A DNA stretch of 64,000 nucleotides, taken from the NCBI GenBank assembly GCA_021325635.1, contig JAJPGV010000039.1, positions 32,156 through 96,155 on the forward strand, in the 5' to 3' direction. The number at the start of each line of letters is the position of its first letter. Position 1 is the stretch's first letter. The DNA comes from Chloroflexota bacterium. Lineage in GTDB: Bacteria; Chloroflexota; JAJPGV01. Shown piece by piece: positions 1 to 8,451 of the stretch. The position numbers and the translations under genes are program-made. The notes beneath the pieces were generated by a model. It saw only the letters and a list, made by a program, of their open reading frames with translations, was not told where the DNA came from and made no database searches.

Positions 1-283
1 GGGCCGAAAACGGATACTCCATCACGCTTGCCAGCCGGCCACTGGGAGATTCGAACAGGCAAGCCACACTGGTCGCCTCACAGGTCATGCGCAGGCCCAG
101 GTAGCCCTGCCCCGTGAGGCCGCCGGAGCGCACGCGCAGCGTCGGCCCCGCGCCCTGGAGCGCCAGCGGCTGCCAGGCGGTCACCTCTCCCTGCGCCTGG
201 TGTGCGAAGGTCTCTTGCAGGCACGACATAGCCTGCTCGAGGTCGAGCAGATCCTCGACCTCGGCTCGTGACAGGATCAGCAC
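1..283 (-). CDS. Ornithine cyclodeaminase / mu-crystallin family protein, N-terminal part only
   Basis: The reading frame runs off the left edge of the window, so only about 94 N-terminal residues are present. They begin VLILSRAEVEDLLDLEQAM, followed by a helix and a TLRVRSGG strand. This matches the usual start of the ornithine cyclodeaminase/mu-crystallin family, whose members are NAD(P)-dependent dehydrogenases or imine reductases. The Rossmann domain would lie outside the window. I chose the GTG at 283 because a TAA lies immediately upstream in frame and the conserved N-terminal motif starts there; no clear ribosome binding site precedes it. The substrate cannot be inferred from this fragment. 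Confidence 0.6.
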   Translation of the reverse strand, partial: MLILSRAEVEDLLDLEQAMSCLQETFAHQAQGEVTAWQPLALQGAGPTLRVRSGGLTGQGYLGLRMTCEATSVACLFESPSGRLASVMEYPFSA

Positions 284-308
284 TTAGGAGAGCGCCGGGA
301 TTCGGACG

Positions 309-710
309 TCAATCCGCCAGCTCGAGGTTGTTGCCGTCCGGGTCGTGGAAGTACAGCGTTCGATGGGTGGTGCCCGGCCAGGTGATCGGGCCGCGGCGAA
401 AAATTCCCATCTCCTGGAACTTCTCCATGGCCAGGTCGAACTCTTCGGGCGTCACGACGAAGGCATGGTGGGTGTAGCCATCCTCGGCGACCGCGTCTCG
501 CTCGATAGGCGCCGGCCGCTTGAACAGGACGACCTGCTGTCCCGGGGCAGCTTCCTGCCCGCAGTACAGACGCACCGGTGAGTTGGGGCCGTAGTCGTAG
601 TCGTTCGACTCCTTGAGACCAAGCACGTTCATATAGAAATCTTTGGCGCGCTCCAGGTCATTCACCGGAATCCCAGTGTGCAGGAACGTATGGACGTTGA
701 CTAGCGACAT
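309..710 (-). CDS. VOC (glyoxalase/bleomycin-resistance fold) family protein
   Basis: This is a 133-residue single-module vicinal-oxygen-chelate protein. The N-terminal HTGIPVNDLERAKDFYMNVLG segment is the classic start of the fold, and it ends with a FHDPDGNNLEL motif whose glutamate is normally a metal ligand. His11 (HTG), a histidine in the YTHHAF strand and Glu131 are the likely metal ligands. Family members include glyoxalases, dioxygenases and resistance proteins, so the reaction cannot be assigned. A GAGGAG ribosome binding site lies 7 bases before the ATG. It ends 25 bases before the GTG of the preceding partial gene and may be cotranscribed with it. Confidence 0.8.
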   Translation of the reverse strand: MSLVNVHTFLHTGIPVNDLERAKDFYMNVLGLKESNDYDYGPNSPVRLYCGQEAAPGQQVVLFKRPAPIERDAVAEDGYTHHAFVVTPEEFDLAMEKFQEMGIFRRGPITWPGTTHRTLYFHDPDGNNLELAD

Positions 711-768
711 GACAATCTCCTCGCGCGTCCGCCGCCGGACGCCGGAATGGGCATCTGCACCGGGACTA

Positions 769-1941
769 TCACTTGGGCGAGGCCTGGCCCGCCTTCTCCA
801 GGGCCCCGGTGAGAAGCGGCTCCAAGACGGACGACGTGATGCGCCCGTACTCCTCGGTCTGCGCGTTAACGTACTCCACCCCTGCCTTAGGCGAAAAATC
901 GATCCCGTCCTTGGGAATGTCCATGCGCAGCGACGGTTCGCCGGTCTCCCGCTGCCAGGCCAGCTGCCCCTGCTTGGACAGCAGCCAGTTGATGTACAGC
1001 TTGGCAGCGTTGGGATGCGGCGGGCTGTCCAGAATAGCCACCGATCCCCAGCCGCTGGTCACCGGGGGCTTCTCCTTGAGCTGCTCGGCCGGGACCACGT
1101 CCACAGGCAGGCCCGTGGCTTTGGCCTTGACGATTTCCGTGCCGCTCACGAAGATGCTGACGGCGTACTGGCCCTGAGCCAGCCAGTCGATCATCTGGCG
1201 CTGGTCAGAGCTGAGCTTGAGGTTCGTCTCCCCATACAGTCGAGTCAAGAACGTGGGGCCCAGGTCAGAACTTTTGTAAATGTAGCGAGCTTGGGCCGCC
1301 CCGGTGCCGGGCCGGCGAATGTCCGTGGCGACGATCTTGCCCTTCCACTTCGGGTCCAGGATGTCCCACTGCGAGGTGAATTGCTTCGGATCCACGAGCT
1401 TGCTGTTGTAGGCGATAGGGGCACTGACCAGGCCCTCGAACTGCAGGTCGACGTATGGCTCGGCCGCGTCCGGGAACCAGAGCTTCTGCTGCAGCCAGGC
1501 CGACTCATCGAGCACTTCGGGCAGCATCAGCACCGGCCGAATAGGAGCCACCGCGCCGGATTGCTTGAGCGCGGTAATCGGGCTGGTCGTGCCGTCGACG
1601 AGCACGTCAGCCAGATACTTGTGTGCCGCTCGCTCGGTCGTGATGCGGCTGACCAGGCTCTGGTCGTCGCCAAAGTAGGCGTCGACCTTGATGCCCGGGT
1701 AGGCCTGCTCGAAGGGGCCGATCAGGGCATTCCGGTAGTTCCCTCCCGGTGGGCCATAGAGTGAGACCGTGCCCTCACGCTGGGCAGCCTGGACCAGCTG
1801 CTGCCAGCTGTCGGATTGGTTCGTGGCAGCCGCAGGCCGGCTGACCTGGGCAGGCAGGCTAACCTGGGCAGGTGCCGCCGCGCTTCCCCCGCAAGCGACC
1901 AGGAACAGGCAAGCAAAGACAGCCGTCGACAATCGCTTCAC
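769..1941 (-). CDS. Fe3+-type ABC transporter substrate-binding lipoprotein (orphan)
   Basis: A 390-residue extracellular solute-binding protein of family 1. The N-terminus is a lipoprotein signal (VKRLSTAVFACLFLVAC, lipobox cysteine near residue 17) followed by a low-complexity linker and two periplasmic-binding-type lobes. Segments such as EGTVSLYGPPGG and a late AAKLYINWLLS are typical of the Fe3+/thiamine/spermidine-type binding proteins. I chose GTG at 1941 because AGGGGGAG lies 8 bases upstream and the signal peptide starts there; an in-frame start at 1980 would add an unlikely charged leader. No permease or ATPase gene is adjacent, so it must work with a transporter encoded elsewhere. 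The ligand is unknown. Confidence 0.8.
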   Translation of the reverse strand: MKRLSTAVFACLFLVACGGSAAAPAQVSLPAQVSRPAAATNQSDSWQQLVQAAQREGTVSLYGPPGGNYRNALIGPFEQAYPGIKVDAYFGDDQSLVSRITTERAAHKYLADVLVDGTTSPITALKQSGAVAPIRPVLMLPEVLDESAWLQQKLWFPDAAEPYVDLQFEGLVSAPIAYNSKLVDPKQFTSQWDILDPKWKGKIVATDIRRPGTGAAQARYIYKSSDLGPTFLTRLYGETNLKLSSDQRQMIDWLAQGQYAVSIFVSGTEIVKAKATGLPVDVVPAEQLKEKPPVTSGWGSVAILDSPPHPNAAKLYINWLLSKQGQLAWQRETGEPSLRMDIPKDGIDFSPKAGVEYVNAQTEEYGRITSSVLEPLLTGALEKAGQASPK

Positions 1942-1998
1942 AGATCTTCTCCCCCTGGGGGCCCAGCTCCCCCCGAGCACCCAGTCGAAATTTGCGGC

Positions 1999-2007
1999 AT
2001 TCTAGCA
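1999..2007 (-). promoter_or_regulatory. Candidate extended -10 promoter element for the binding lipoprotein
   Basis: On the minus strand the sequence reads TGCTAGAAT, an extended -10 (TGn plus a one-mismatch TATAAT), about 58 bases upstream of the GTG start at 1941. No convincing -35 is visible at 16-18 bases. The assignment is by motif only. Confidence 0.35.
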
Positions 2008-2095
2008 CTCCGCCACCAGCCAGCACCCGCCCGGATTTACGCGGCATCCGGAGCGGCGTGGCCGATTCGAGAGCGCCGAAGATCGCTGGTGCTAT

Positions 2096-2536
2096 CTACA
2101 CGGGGAAAGGCGCGCACTCCGCGTGCGCCATATAGGGCGCGAGCAGCGCGGTGGCGTCGATATACCACGCGAACTCGCGATCCTTGGGCGTGTCCAGGGC
2201 CGGCGCGTCGGGACCTGCCTCGATGGCCTGCCAGGTTTGTAAAGCCGAGGCATAGGCGCGATTTTCAGTAGCCTCACAACCCGCGCGGTTGGTAGTGAGC
2301 GTGGTGCCGATATCCACGGCATGCTGGCCCTCGTGGGCCAGGATGGTGGCGAGAACGGCTGGATCGTTCGTCACCGGCGAAAGGCTGATCATCCGAGCGC
2401 GGGGATCGTACAGTCCCCAGGCGCCGTTCGGCACGGCTTTCTGGACGATGGCCACGTGGTGGTCGTTGATGTAGGCGACGGTGGTGGGTTGGGAAAGGGC
2501 AAGGATTGTGAGCGCAGACACGATGACCGGATCCAT
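2096..2536 (-). CDS. Putative HExxH metallopeptidase-like protein
   Basis: A roughly 146-residue protein with a hydrophobic N-terminus (MDPVIVSALTILALS) that could act as a signal or anchor. Its centre carries ILAHEGQHAVD, an HExxH zinc-binding motif within a helix, as in many metallopeptidases. A third ligand is not obvious, although a Glu-rich segment (CEATENRAY) lies about 20 residues later, which would suit a gluzincin-like arrangement. I chose ATG 2536 because the residues upstream of it are arginine- and alanine-rich and unlike a protein start; the true start could also be the GTG a few codons in. The family is not recognised and the peptidase role is inferred from the motif alone. Confidence 0.5.
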   Translation of the reverse strand: MDPVIVSALTILALSQPTTVAYINDHHVAIVQKAVPNGAWGLYDPRARMISLSPVTNDPAVLATILAHEGQHAVDIGTTLTTNRAGCEATENRAYASALQTWQAIEAGPDAPALDTPKDREFAWYIDATALLAPYMAHAECAPFPV

Positions 2537-2637
2537 GGATGCTGGGCATAGCTCCCCGTAGGTAATCCGGCAGATGATAACTGCTTGCCGTGCAGCTATC
2601 GGCCGGCGGGGTCTGCCCAGCACGAGAGCGCGCGCAG

Positions 2638-2674
2638 CGAAACGGGCCCGCCGCAATGCGGCGGGCCCGTTTCG
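2638..2674 (-). terminator. Strong intrinsic hairpin after the fibronectin-III protein gene
   Basis: A perfect 17-bp inverted repeat (CGAAACGGGCCCGCCGC and its complement) is separated by a three-base AAT loop. It lies 33 bases past the stop of the large minus-strand gene and upstream of the HExxH protein gene. There is no long T tract beyond the TTTCG arm, but the stem is extremely stable and the fold is nearly symmetric, so it could act on both strands. Confidence 0.7.
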
Positions 2675-2706
2675 AGGAAGTGAGCTGCACCCTCCCGAAA
2701 GGACGA

Positions 2707-5082
2707 TCAGCCAGACTTCTGCAGTCCTCGGACCACGGCGGACGAGGTCTTCGGCGGTGGCGATCCGGCCGGGCCAACGTCGACCGCGTTCACATAGCCG
2801 TAGTTACCGCTATCCGGGTCGAGCACGAGGAGACGATCGCCAATCTGTGGCTCGACCACCTGCAGGAACGTGAACTGATCCTTGGTTCCAAAGGTCTGCG
2901 CATTCTGCACGTCGAAGCTGGACAGCACCGGAGCGTTGGGCGTGAGCGTCTGCACGTAGCCGACGGGGTTGGTAACCACCGCCATCACCGAGCCGATGGC
3001 CTGCGTGTTGTAGGTGATCGTGCCCAAAGTGGTGTCCAGCGTCACAGCGGAAGGCGGCGCCAGCACCATCGTGCCCAGCGGGAAGTGCAGCGGGTTGGCA
3101 ATGTCCGGGGTAGTCGCGTCGACGAAGTAGGCGGCGGTGAGCTTGGTGGGGTCACCGTTTGCCTGGCCAACGTCGGCCGCGTTGTAGCGAAAGACGATCG
3201 GGACGGGCGCAGGGAAGGTCGTTACCGGATTACCGGCCTGGTCCTTGATGCTCACGTCCAGGACCGTGCCGTTGGGGCTGTACTGCGACGGGCCGCCCGG
3301 GATGGGCACGTTCGGCGGCTGAGCCTGCACGCTCATGGACAGCGGTCCCGTGAACCCGACCAGGGCCGCCGGCGGGAAGGTCACCACTACGTTGCCCGCG
3401 ACGAACGTTCCGCCAGTCGCGGCATCCATGACTGCCGCCAGCGATATTGGCGCGGGGGCAAACAGGAAGTCCGGAGGTATGACGCCAGCGGGGAACAGTC
3501 CAGCGCCAGGCTGCAGGGACTGCATCGGTATTGGGGCCCCGGGCTGAAGAGTGAATCCTTGAGGGAGGGTCACGCCCGGCGGTAGGGTCACGCCAGGAGG
3601 AAGCTGGAACGTCCCCGTGGGTGGCCCGCTGTTCGGCGGAGGACCGCCTCCGCCCCCAGGCCCAGGCGTGGGTGAGGCATTGGCCTGCGTCACCGTGACA
3701 ACGTTGGACCCGGCCGACGAGATCCCGAGCCCGGAGTCGCTGGCCGCGGAGACCATGAACTGATAGTCCCCAGGGGTTAAGCCGGTGACCGTGGCCGATC
3801 CAACGATGATGTCGGCCGTCCACTCCGACTCCGTGCCGGCCGTGAGGTTCGAGGCGAAGATCTGGTAGAAGGTGGGAACGGCGCTACCGGGATCAGTCGG
3901 AGCCGTCCAGCTCACCGTGGCTGCCCCTGCCCCGCCGCTCGCGGTCACGTTCGTCGGCGTGCCGGGAGGCGTGCCCGTTACCGTTGGCGCCGCGATAAAC
4001 GATGACAGCATCGACCATGGGCCCGGCCCGCTGGCGTTAATCGCCCGCACCTGGAACTGATAGGAGTCGCTCCGCAGGCCAAATACGGCGGCCTGATTGC
4101 CAGTTACGTCGGGTATCACCCGGAAGGTAGCCGTCGCGGGCACGACCATGACCTCGTAGGCGGTGATCGGACCGGATCCCGTGTTGGCCGGAGGGATCCA
4201 GGTGACCACTGCTCGGCCGTAACCGGGTCTTGTCGCGCTTACTTCAATGGGCGCGCCGGCCGTGCCGATGATGATGGGGCCGCTCGACGTCATGGGGGCC
4301 CCGGCCCCGGCAGCGTTCAGGGCCTGCACCATGAAGCTGTAACCCTGGCCGTTGGTAAGACCAGTGACCGTGTAGCTGGTGGCGTCGGTGGTGTAGGTCT
4401 GCCCACCCGGTTGCACGGTGATCACGTACCCGGTGATGGCGCTGCTGCCGGAATCCGTCGGCGCCGACCAGCTGAGCATTGCCTGGCCGTCGCCTGCGGT
4501 CGCCACGAGTCCGGTCGGTGAGCCCGGAGGAATGTTCATGGGCGTTCCGGTCGGCGACGGGCTTCCCGGTGTGACCGTTGGCGGAGGCCCACCCGGCGTG
4601 CTCGTGGGCGTGGGGCTCATGCCAGGAGTGCCCGATGGAGTCGGGCCGGGCGGCGTGCCCGTGACAGTCGGACTCGGTGGAACGACCGTATCGGTCGGAG
4701 TCGGCGGAGGTGGTGTCGGCGTCGGTGGAACGACCGTGTCGGTCGGAGTCGGCGGAGGTGGTGTCGGCGTCGGTGGAACGACCGTATCGGTCGGAGTCGG
4801 TGGAGGTGGTGTCGGCGTCGGTGGAACGACCGTGTCGGTCGGAGTCGGCGGGGGTGGTGTCGGCGTCGGTGGAACGACCGTGTCGGTCGGAGTCGGCGGA
4901 GGTGGTGTCGGCGTGTCGGTAGGAGTCGGTGGGATGACCGTATCGGTCGGAGTGGGTGGCGGTGGCGTCGGCGTGGAGGTCTGTGCCAGGGCGACCGCCG
5001 GCACTCCGCACGTTGTCAGCCCTAGGACCACCAGCCAAACGAAGATGGCGCGCACGATGGTGCGCTTCGCGATTCGTCTCAT
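2707..5082 (-). CDS. Secreted Pro/Thr-repeat protein with three fibronectin type III domains
   Basis: A 791-residue exported protein. Residues 1-33 form a signal peptide; LTTC could be a lipobox, or cleavage may follow AVALA. Residues of about 35-185 are a Pro/Thr-rich stalk made of repeated PTDTVVPPTPTPPPPT units. Three fibronectin type III domains follow at about 186-275, 278-370 and 374-465, each with the GLxxGxxYxFxVxAxNxxGxG pattern or a close variant. After a Gly/Pro linker, a C-terminal region of about 300 residues includes a GGTFVAGNVVVTFPPAAL strand resembling a ZU5-like module. The Pro/Thr stalk suggests a surface adhesin or cell-wall protein. GAGGAGCGAGGGT precedes the ATG. It appears monocistronic, with a strong terminator downstream. 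Confidence 0.75.
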   Translation of the reverse strand: MRRIAKRTIVRAIFVWLVVLGLTTCGVPAVALAQTSTPTPPPPTPTDTVIPPTPTDTPTPPPPTPTDTVVPPTPTPPPPTPTDTVVPPTPTPPPPTPTDTVVPPTPTPPPPTPTDTVVPPTPTPPPPTPTDTVVPPSPTVTGTPPGPTPSGTPGMSPTPTSTPGGPPPTVTPGSPSPTGTPMNIPPGSPTGLVATAGDGQAMLSWSAPTDSGSSAITGYVITVQPGGQTYTTDATSYTVTGLTNGQGYSFMVQALNAAGAGAPMTSSGPIIIGTAGAPIEVSATRPGYGRAVVTWIPPANTGSGPITAYEVMVVPATATFRVIPDVTGNQAAVFGLRSDSYQFQVRAINASGPGPWSMLSSFIAAPTVTGTPPGTPTNVTASGGAGAATVSWTAPTDPGSAVPTFYQIFASNLTAGTESEWTADIIVGSATVTGLTPGDYQFMVSAASDSGLGISSAGSNVVTVTQANASPTPGPGGGGGPPPNSGPPTGTFQLPPGVTLPPGVTLPQGFTLQPGAPIPMQSLQPGAGLFPAGVIPPDFLFAPAPISLAAVMDAATGGTFVAGNVVVTFPPAALVGFTGPLSMSVQAQPPNVPIPGGPSQYSPNGTVLDVSIKDQAGNPVTTFPAPVPIVFRYNAADVGQANGDPTKLTAAYFVDATTPDIANPLHFPLGTMVLAPPSAVTLDTTLGTITYNTQAIGSVMAVVTNPVGYVQTLTPNAPVLSSFDVQNAQTFGTKDQFTFLQVVEPQIGDRLLVLDPDSGNYGYVNAVDVGPAGSPPPKTSSAVVRGLQKSG
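4679..4918 (-). repeat. 48-bp tandem repeat encoding the Pro/Thr stalk, five units
   Basis: Five direct 48-bp units start at 4679, 4727, 4775, 4823 and 4871. Each encodes 16 residues, so copy-number change keeps frame. Units differ by a few third-position changes (for example gta versus gtg), and the fifth unit runs into a degenerate version. Such repeats expand and contract by slippage or recombination. Confidence 0.9.
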
Positions 5083-5541
5083 GACCCTCGCTCCTCGAGA
5101 TGGGTTGGAACACCCTCTGCGGGCAAGGTAAGGCGACCCAGGTAAAGAACCGCTAAGAGCCGAAGAAATGTGCAGGAAATGTTTGGGTATAAATGCTCAC
5201 TGGCGCAGTGCAGCCATTCCGGCAATGACAGCCAGCCGAACAGCAGAAGAGGCCCGGATTTGGGCTCCGAGCCTCGCGGAGCAGCCCGGCCTCCTGGCAT
5301 TGGCTTGCTCCTCACGGTCCCAGGTGTTTCTCCCGAGCCCGCTCTGTACGTCAAGCATGTCTCAGCCGCCCGCAACGGCGCGCAAAGGACCAGCAAACGT
5401 TGAGTAACGGTTTTGTGCCACTTGGCCACTTGGACGATTGGCAGCGAGCATGCCCGTGGCCAGCCATTCTTAGGCGCCCTTTTCCAGCCGTTTACGGCTT
5501 TGTCGGCTGAAGCCGCCTATGCTGCAGATGGAGCCCAAGGC
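5083..5541. other. 459-bp intergenic region between divergent genes
   Basis: It separates the minus-strand fibronectin-III gene and the plus-strand flavin-binding gene, so it should hold promoters for both. A TATAAA (5188-5193) is the most AT-rich hexamer and could serve as a -10 on either strand, but no good -35 accompanies it. The open frames here lack family features or ribosome binding sites; I do not call a gene. Confidence 0.5.
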
Positions 5542-6003
5542 ATGGAGGCACTGAGCCGCGAAGCCGCGACGACCGTGTTGGCGCGAAACAGGCTAGGCCA
5601 CCTCGGCTGTTTTTCCGTCAGCAGCGATCGCTCCTATGTCGTGCCCGTGTCGTACATCTACAGCCAGGGCTCGCTTTATGCCGCCTCAATCGCGGGACAG
5701 AAGCTGCGCTACCTTCGCGAGCACCCTGCCGGCGTGTGCCTGGAAGTGGAAGAGGTTGACGATCAGCTCAACTGGACCAGCGTCATCGTCACGGGCCGCT
5801 TCGAAGAGGTGACCGGCACGGAACGTTTTTCCCGAGCGGCGGATGCGCTGTACCGGGCGGTCCGTGGACCGCTTTGGCCTGCCCTAGCGAACACCGACAT
5901 CCTGCAGGAGCCCGAGCAGGCCGTGCTGTGGGCTTTGCGCGTTGAGGAAATCAGCGGCCGGCGAGAAAAATGGGACCTGGCCGAAGCGTACAAGTACTGG
6001 TAA
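5542..6003 (+). CDS. Pyridoxamine 5'-phosphate oxidase-fold flavin-binding protein
   Basis: A 153-residue protein of the PPOX-like split-barrel family (NimA-type). The start MEALSREAATTVLARNRLGHL is the usual lead-in, followed by the conserved VVPVSYIY strand and GQKLRYLREHP. Members bind FMN or F420 or act as small-molecule reductases; some confer nitroimidazole resistance. Seven residues before the end of the window's conserved core, INWTSVI-type strand residues (NWTSVIVTGRFEEV) are typical. I chose ATG 5542 because it begins the conserved helix; the longer frame from 5413 has no family-like sequence. The ribosome binding site (AAGG) is weak. It ends 23 bases before the next gene, so the two may be cotranscribed. 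Confidence 0.75.
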   Translation: MEALSREAATTVLARNRLGHLGCFSVSSDRSYVVPVSYIYSQGSLYAASIAGQKLRYLREHPAGVCLEVEEVDDQLNWTSVIVTGRFEEVTGTERFSRAADALYRAVRGPLWPALANTDILQEPEQAVLWALRVEEISGRREKWDLAEAYKYW

Positions 6004-6026
6004 ACGCACGTCACCTGGGAGGAGGT

Positions 6027-6635
6027 ATGAGGCTGGCAATTGGCGTCATGGGCTCCTCCGGACCGCCGTACGAGGACGGCGCCTGGGACAAGCTGGTACA
6101 GCTCGGACGCCGCATCGCTGAGCGTGACTGCATCTTGCTCACCGGCGCCTGCCCAGGGTTGCCTTATGCGGCCGTGCAGGGAGTCAAGGAATGCGGCGGC
6201 CTCGCTGTCGGCATTTCTCCGGCGCTCTCGCTTCAGGAGCACGTGCAGCGCTTCGACTCGCCGGCGGATGGTTTCGACGTGCTCATCTACACCGGTTCCG
6301 GCCTCATGGCCAGGGAGATCGAGAACATTCGCTCGTCGGACATCGTGGTCATAGCCGGAGGACGCTCAGGCACGCTGGGGGAATTCGCCATTGCTTACGA
6401 CGAAGGCCGGTTGATTGGGGTGCTCACCGGGACTGGCGGCATCGCTGACGCCGTGGCGGACTTGGTACGGCTGTGCGCCAAGGACACGGGAGCTGCCGTG
6501 CTCTACGATGGCGATCCGGTGCAGCTCGTAGACCGGCTCATCGAGCACTATCAGACCGAGCACTTCAAGAAACCGAGCGTATTCGCACACAGAAACCGCC
6601 TGGAAGCGTTCCGTAAGATGAGCTCCGGCAGCTGA
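6027..6635 (+). CDS. TIGR00725/LOG-like Rossmann-fold nucleotide-binding protein
   Basis: A 202-residue protein starting MRLAIGVMGSSG, then a LLTGACPGLPYAAVQG strand-turn, and a central GGRSGTLGEFAIAYDEGR motif. That motif is the PGGxGTxxE-like signature of the LOG (lysine decarboxylase-like) fold, here with AGGRSGTLGE. The LOG family includes cytokinin nucleoside-monophosphate phosphoribohydrolases, while this subgroup is functionally undefined; nucleotide binding is the safe prediction. GGAGGAGGT lies directly against the ATG at 6027, unusually close, so translation may in fact begin slightly downstream. It converges on the BON gene with a 15-base gap. Confidence 0.75.
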   Translation: MRLAIGVMGSSGPPYEDGAWDKLVQLGRRIAERDCILLTGACPGLPYAAVQGVKECGGLAVGISPALSLQEHVQRFDSPADGFDVLIYTGSGLMAREIENIRSSDIVVIAGGRSGTLGEFAIAYDEGRLIGVLTGTGGIADAVADLVRLCAKDTGAAVLYDGDPVQLVDRLIEHYQTEHFKKPSVFAHRNRLEAFRKMSSGS

Positions 6636-6650
6636 ATCGAGGCGGCAATC

Positions 6651-7283
6651 CTATTCGACGCCGGCAATATCGAGCTCTTCGACGACTTCGCGAACGCCAG
6701 GTAAACGGCCGGCAACCTCCTCCGCGTTCTCGACGTCCTCGATGCTCAGCACGCGACCACGCAGGTGCACGATCCCCTCTTCGACACAGACGCGAATCGG
6801 CAGATCGGTCGTGGCTGCGTCCTCGCGCAGCTCCCGGCGCACGGCTTCGGCCAGAGCATCGTCTCCGGGGCCCACGCCAGACACCGACGGCTCGACTTCA
6901 AGCGAATCCATCGACGTGGCATCGAATCCCCCAACCACCTCGCCGTTCTCCAGCACGGGATCCGTCGGCGGGAAGTACGTGCTCGCGCCATTGTCCTCGG
7001 GCGCTCCGAGGACCACTGCCGGTTCCTGTCCGAATGGCTCTTCGAGATACTCGTATTCGCCGGCTTGGGGTTCAGCAGGCTCCAGCTCGACGACGTCGAG
7101 GTTGTTCTCAATTCTTCTGTTTTCGGCCACATGCCCGGCGATCTCTTCGGCCAGCGAACGCTCGCTAAGGTCGTTTACCGTGCCGTCGAGCAGGACCCCC
7201 TCCTCCGTCAAGCCCACATGCACGTAGATGCCGGCCTCGGCCAGCTTGTCCTCAATTCGATCCGCCAGCGACTCCCGTTCCAT
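6651..7283 (-). CDS. Protein with two BON domains
   Basis: A 210-residue protein with an N-terminal BON domain (about residues 5-70), an acidic disordered linker and a C-terminal BON domain (about 138-207; IRVCVEEGIVHLRGRV, then VREVVEELDI). There is no signal peptide, so it is probably cytoplasmic. BON domains bind membranes or other proteins; this protein lacks the OsmY-type signal. AGGAGA sits 6 bases before the ATG. It starts 9 bases after the upstream universal stress protein gene ends, so both probably share an mRNA. Confidence 0.8.
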   Translation of the reverse strand: MERESLADRIEDKLAEAGIYVHVGLTEEGVLLDGTVNDLSERSLAEEIAGHVAENRRIENNLDVVELEPAEPQAGEYEYLEEPFGQEPAVVLGAPEDNGASTYFPPTDPVLENGEVVGGFDATSMDSLEVEPSVSGVGPGDDALAEAVRRELREDAATTDLPIRVCVEEGIVHLRGRVLSIEDVENAEEVAGRLPGVREVVEELDIAGVE

Positions 7284-7292
7284 TGCACTCTC

Positions 7293-8246
7293 CTAATGCG
7301 ACATTGCCACTATTTCGGGTTCCCCGGCGACATGAGCCAGCACCTTGCGCGGAGCTGCCCGCTCGTCGGCAGCCGGATGAGCCGGCTCGTGTCCGAGCCG
7401 CCTCAGGGCTTCACGGCCCAGAACCATCAGCGGCACATGGCTGCGCCGGAGAACCGCCTCGCCCACTGTGCTCATATGCTCACGATCCAAGGGCGTTCGT
7501 CCATGCGTCGCGAACGCGACCAGATCCACCTGCTCGCGCCCGCAAACCTCGACGATTTCGCGCGCCGGCTCGCCCAACGTGATTCTCTGGACCATGACCG
7601 GTCGCCGGGGCTCGTGGGCCTTCGTGGAATCGATCTCGCCGGGCGTCAATCCGTCAACCACCTGGCCGACAGCCGACAGCATCTTGTAGGTGGCGCGCTC
7701 CGGTTCCGGAACAGGCTCGAAGACGTGGAACAGCAACACTTCAGCCCCAAACGCCTCGGTCAACCGGCGAAGGGGCGCCAGCACGGCCTCGGCGCGCGAC
7801 GAGCCGTTCAGGGGCACCAGGATGCGTCTGAAACGAGGCAGCCCGGGGGCGTCCACGCTGGCCGGGATGAGAAACACCGGCACTGGTGAAAGGTCAATCA
7901 CCTCTTCAGCCACGCTGCCAAGGACGCTCCTCAGCAAGCCGGCGCGGCTGTGCGAGGCCATCACCACGGCCCACGCATCGCGCTCGCGAACTTCGTCGGC
8001 GATGGTTGGTCCCACGTAGCCGCAGCGACTTTGCGTCTCCGGGTCCAGGCCGTACTGCCGGCGCACGTGCCAGTACGCGGCGTGCAACGCTGCCTGCGCG
8101 TCACGCCCATTGTTGAAGCTGGGTTCGGGCTCATGCACGTGAAGCAGCACGAGCGTCAGGTCCATCTCGCGAGCCAACGTACAGGCCAACGGCAGCGCCC
8201 GCTCAGAAAGCGGCGACCCGTCAAGCGGCACGATGATGGCACTCAT
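7293..8246 (-). CDS. Tandem universal stress protein (two USP domains)
   Basis: A 317-residue protein with two USP repeats. Each begins with a PLDGS/PLNGSS strand (MSAIIVPLDGSPLSERALPL and RRILVPLNGSSRAEAVLAPL). The first repeat ends VVMASHSRAGLLRSVLGSVAEEVI and the second VAFATHGRTPLDREHMSTVGEAVL, which approximate the Gx2Gx9G(S/T) ATP-binding pattern. The second lacks the first glycine, so ATP may bind mainly in the first domain. I chose ATG 8246 because GGGAGGT lies 7 bases upstream; an earlier start at 8261 would place the ribosome binding site inside the gene. It lies just upstream of a BON gene, a common pairing in stress loci. Confidence 0.9.
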   Translation of the reverse strand: MSAIIVPLDGSPLSERALPLACTLAREMDLTLVLLHVHEPEPSFNNGRDAQAALHAAYWHVRRQYGLDPETQSRCGYVGPTIADEVRERDAWAVVMASHSRAGLLRSVLGSVAEEVIDLSPVPVFLIPASVDAPGLPRFRRILVPLNGSSRAEAVLAPLRRLTEAFGAEVLLFHVFEPVPEPERATYKMLSAVGQVVDGLTPGEIDSTKAHEPRRPVMVQRITLGEPAREIVEVCGREQVDLVAFATHGRTPLDREHMSTVGEAVLRRSHVPLMVLGREALRRLGHEPAHPAADERAAPRKVLAHVAGEPEIVAMSH

Positions 8247-8451
8247 AGCTCGACCTCCCATGGGGTTCAGGACGTTCAGGACGAGCTGCGGAACTCAACC
8301 CGTATAGCGCTGGCGGTGGCCCTTCAGGAGAGCTGCCGCAAAGCCCGGATCTGTTTCGCCCTTCAGGCTTACCATAAGCAGTGGCTCACAACGAAGCCGT
8401 CAATCTGAGCTAAAGCTCCCGTTAAAGGGTCACGAAGCCGCGCCTGACAGA

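Noticed and set aside
36..60. A T-arm-like GTTCGAATC on the minus strand, suggesting a tRNA
   Set aside because: It lies in the coding frame of the ornithine cyclodeaminase-like gene, and no cloverleaf stems pair around it.
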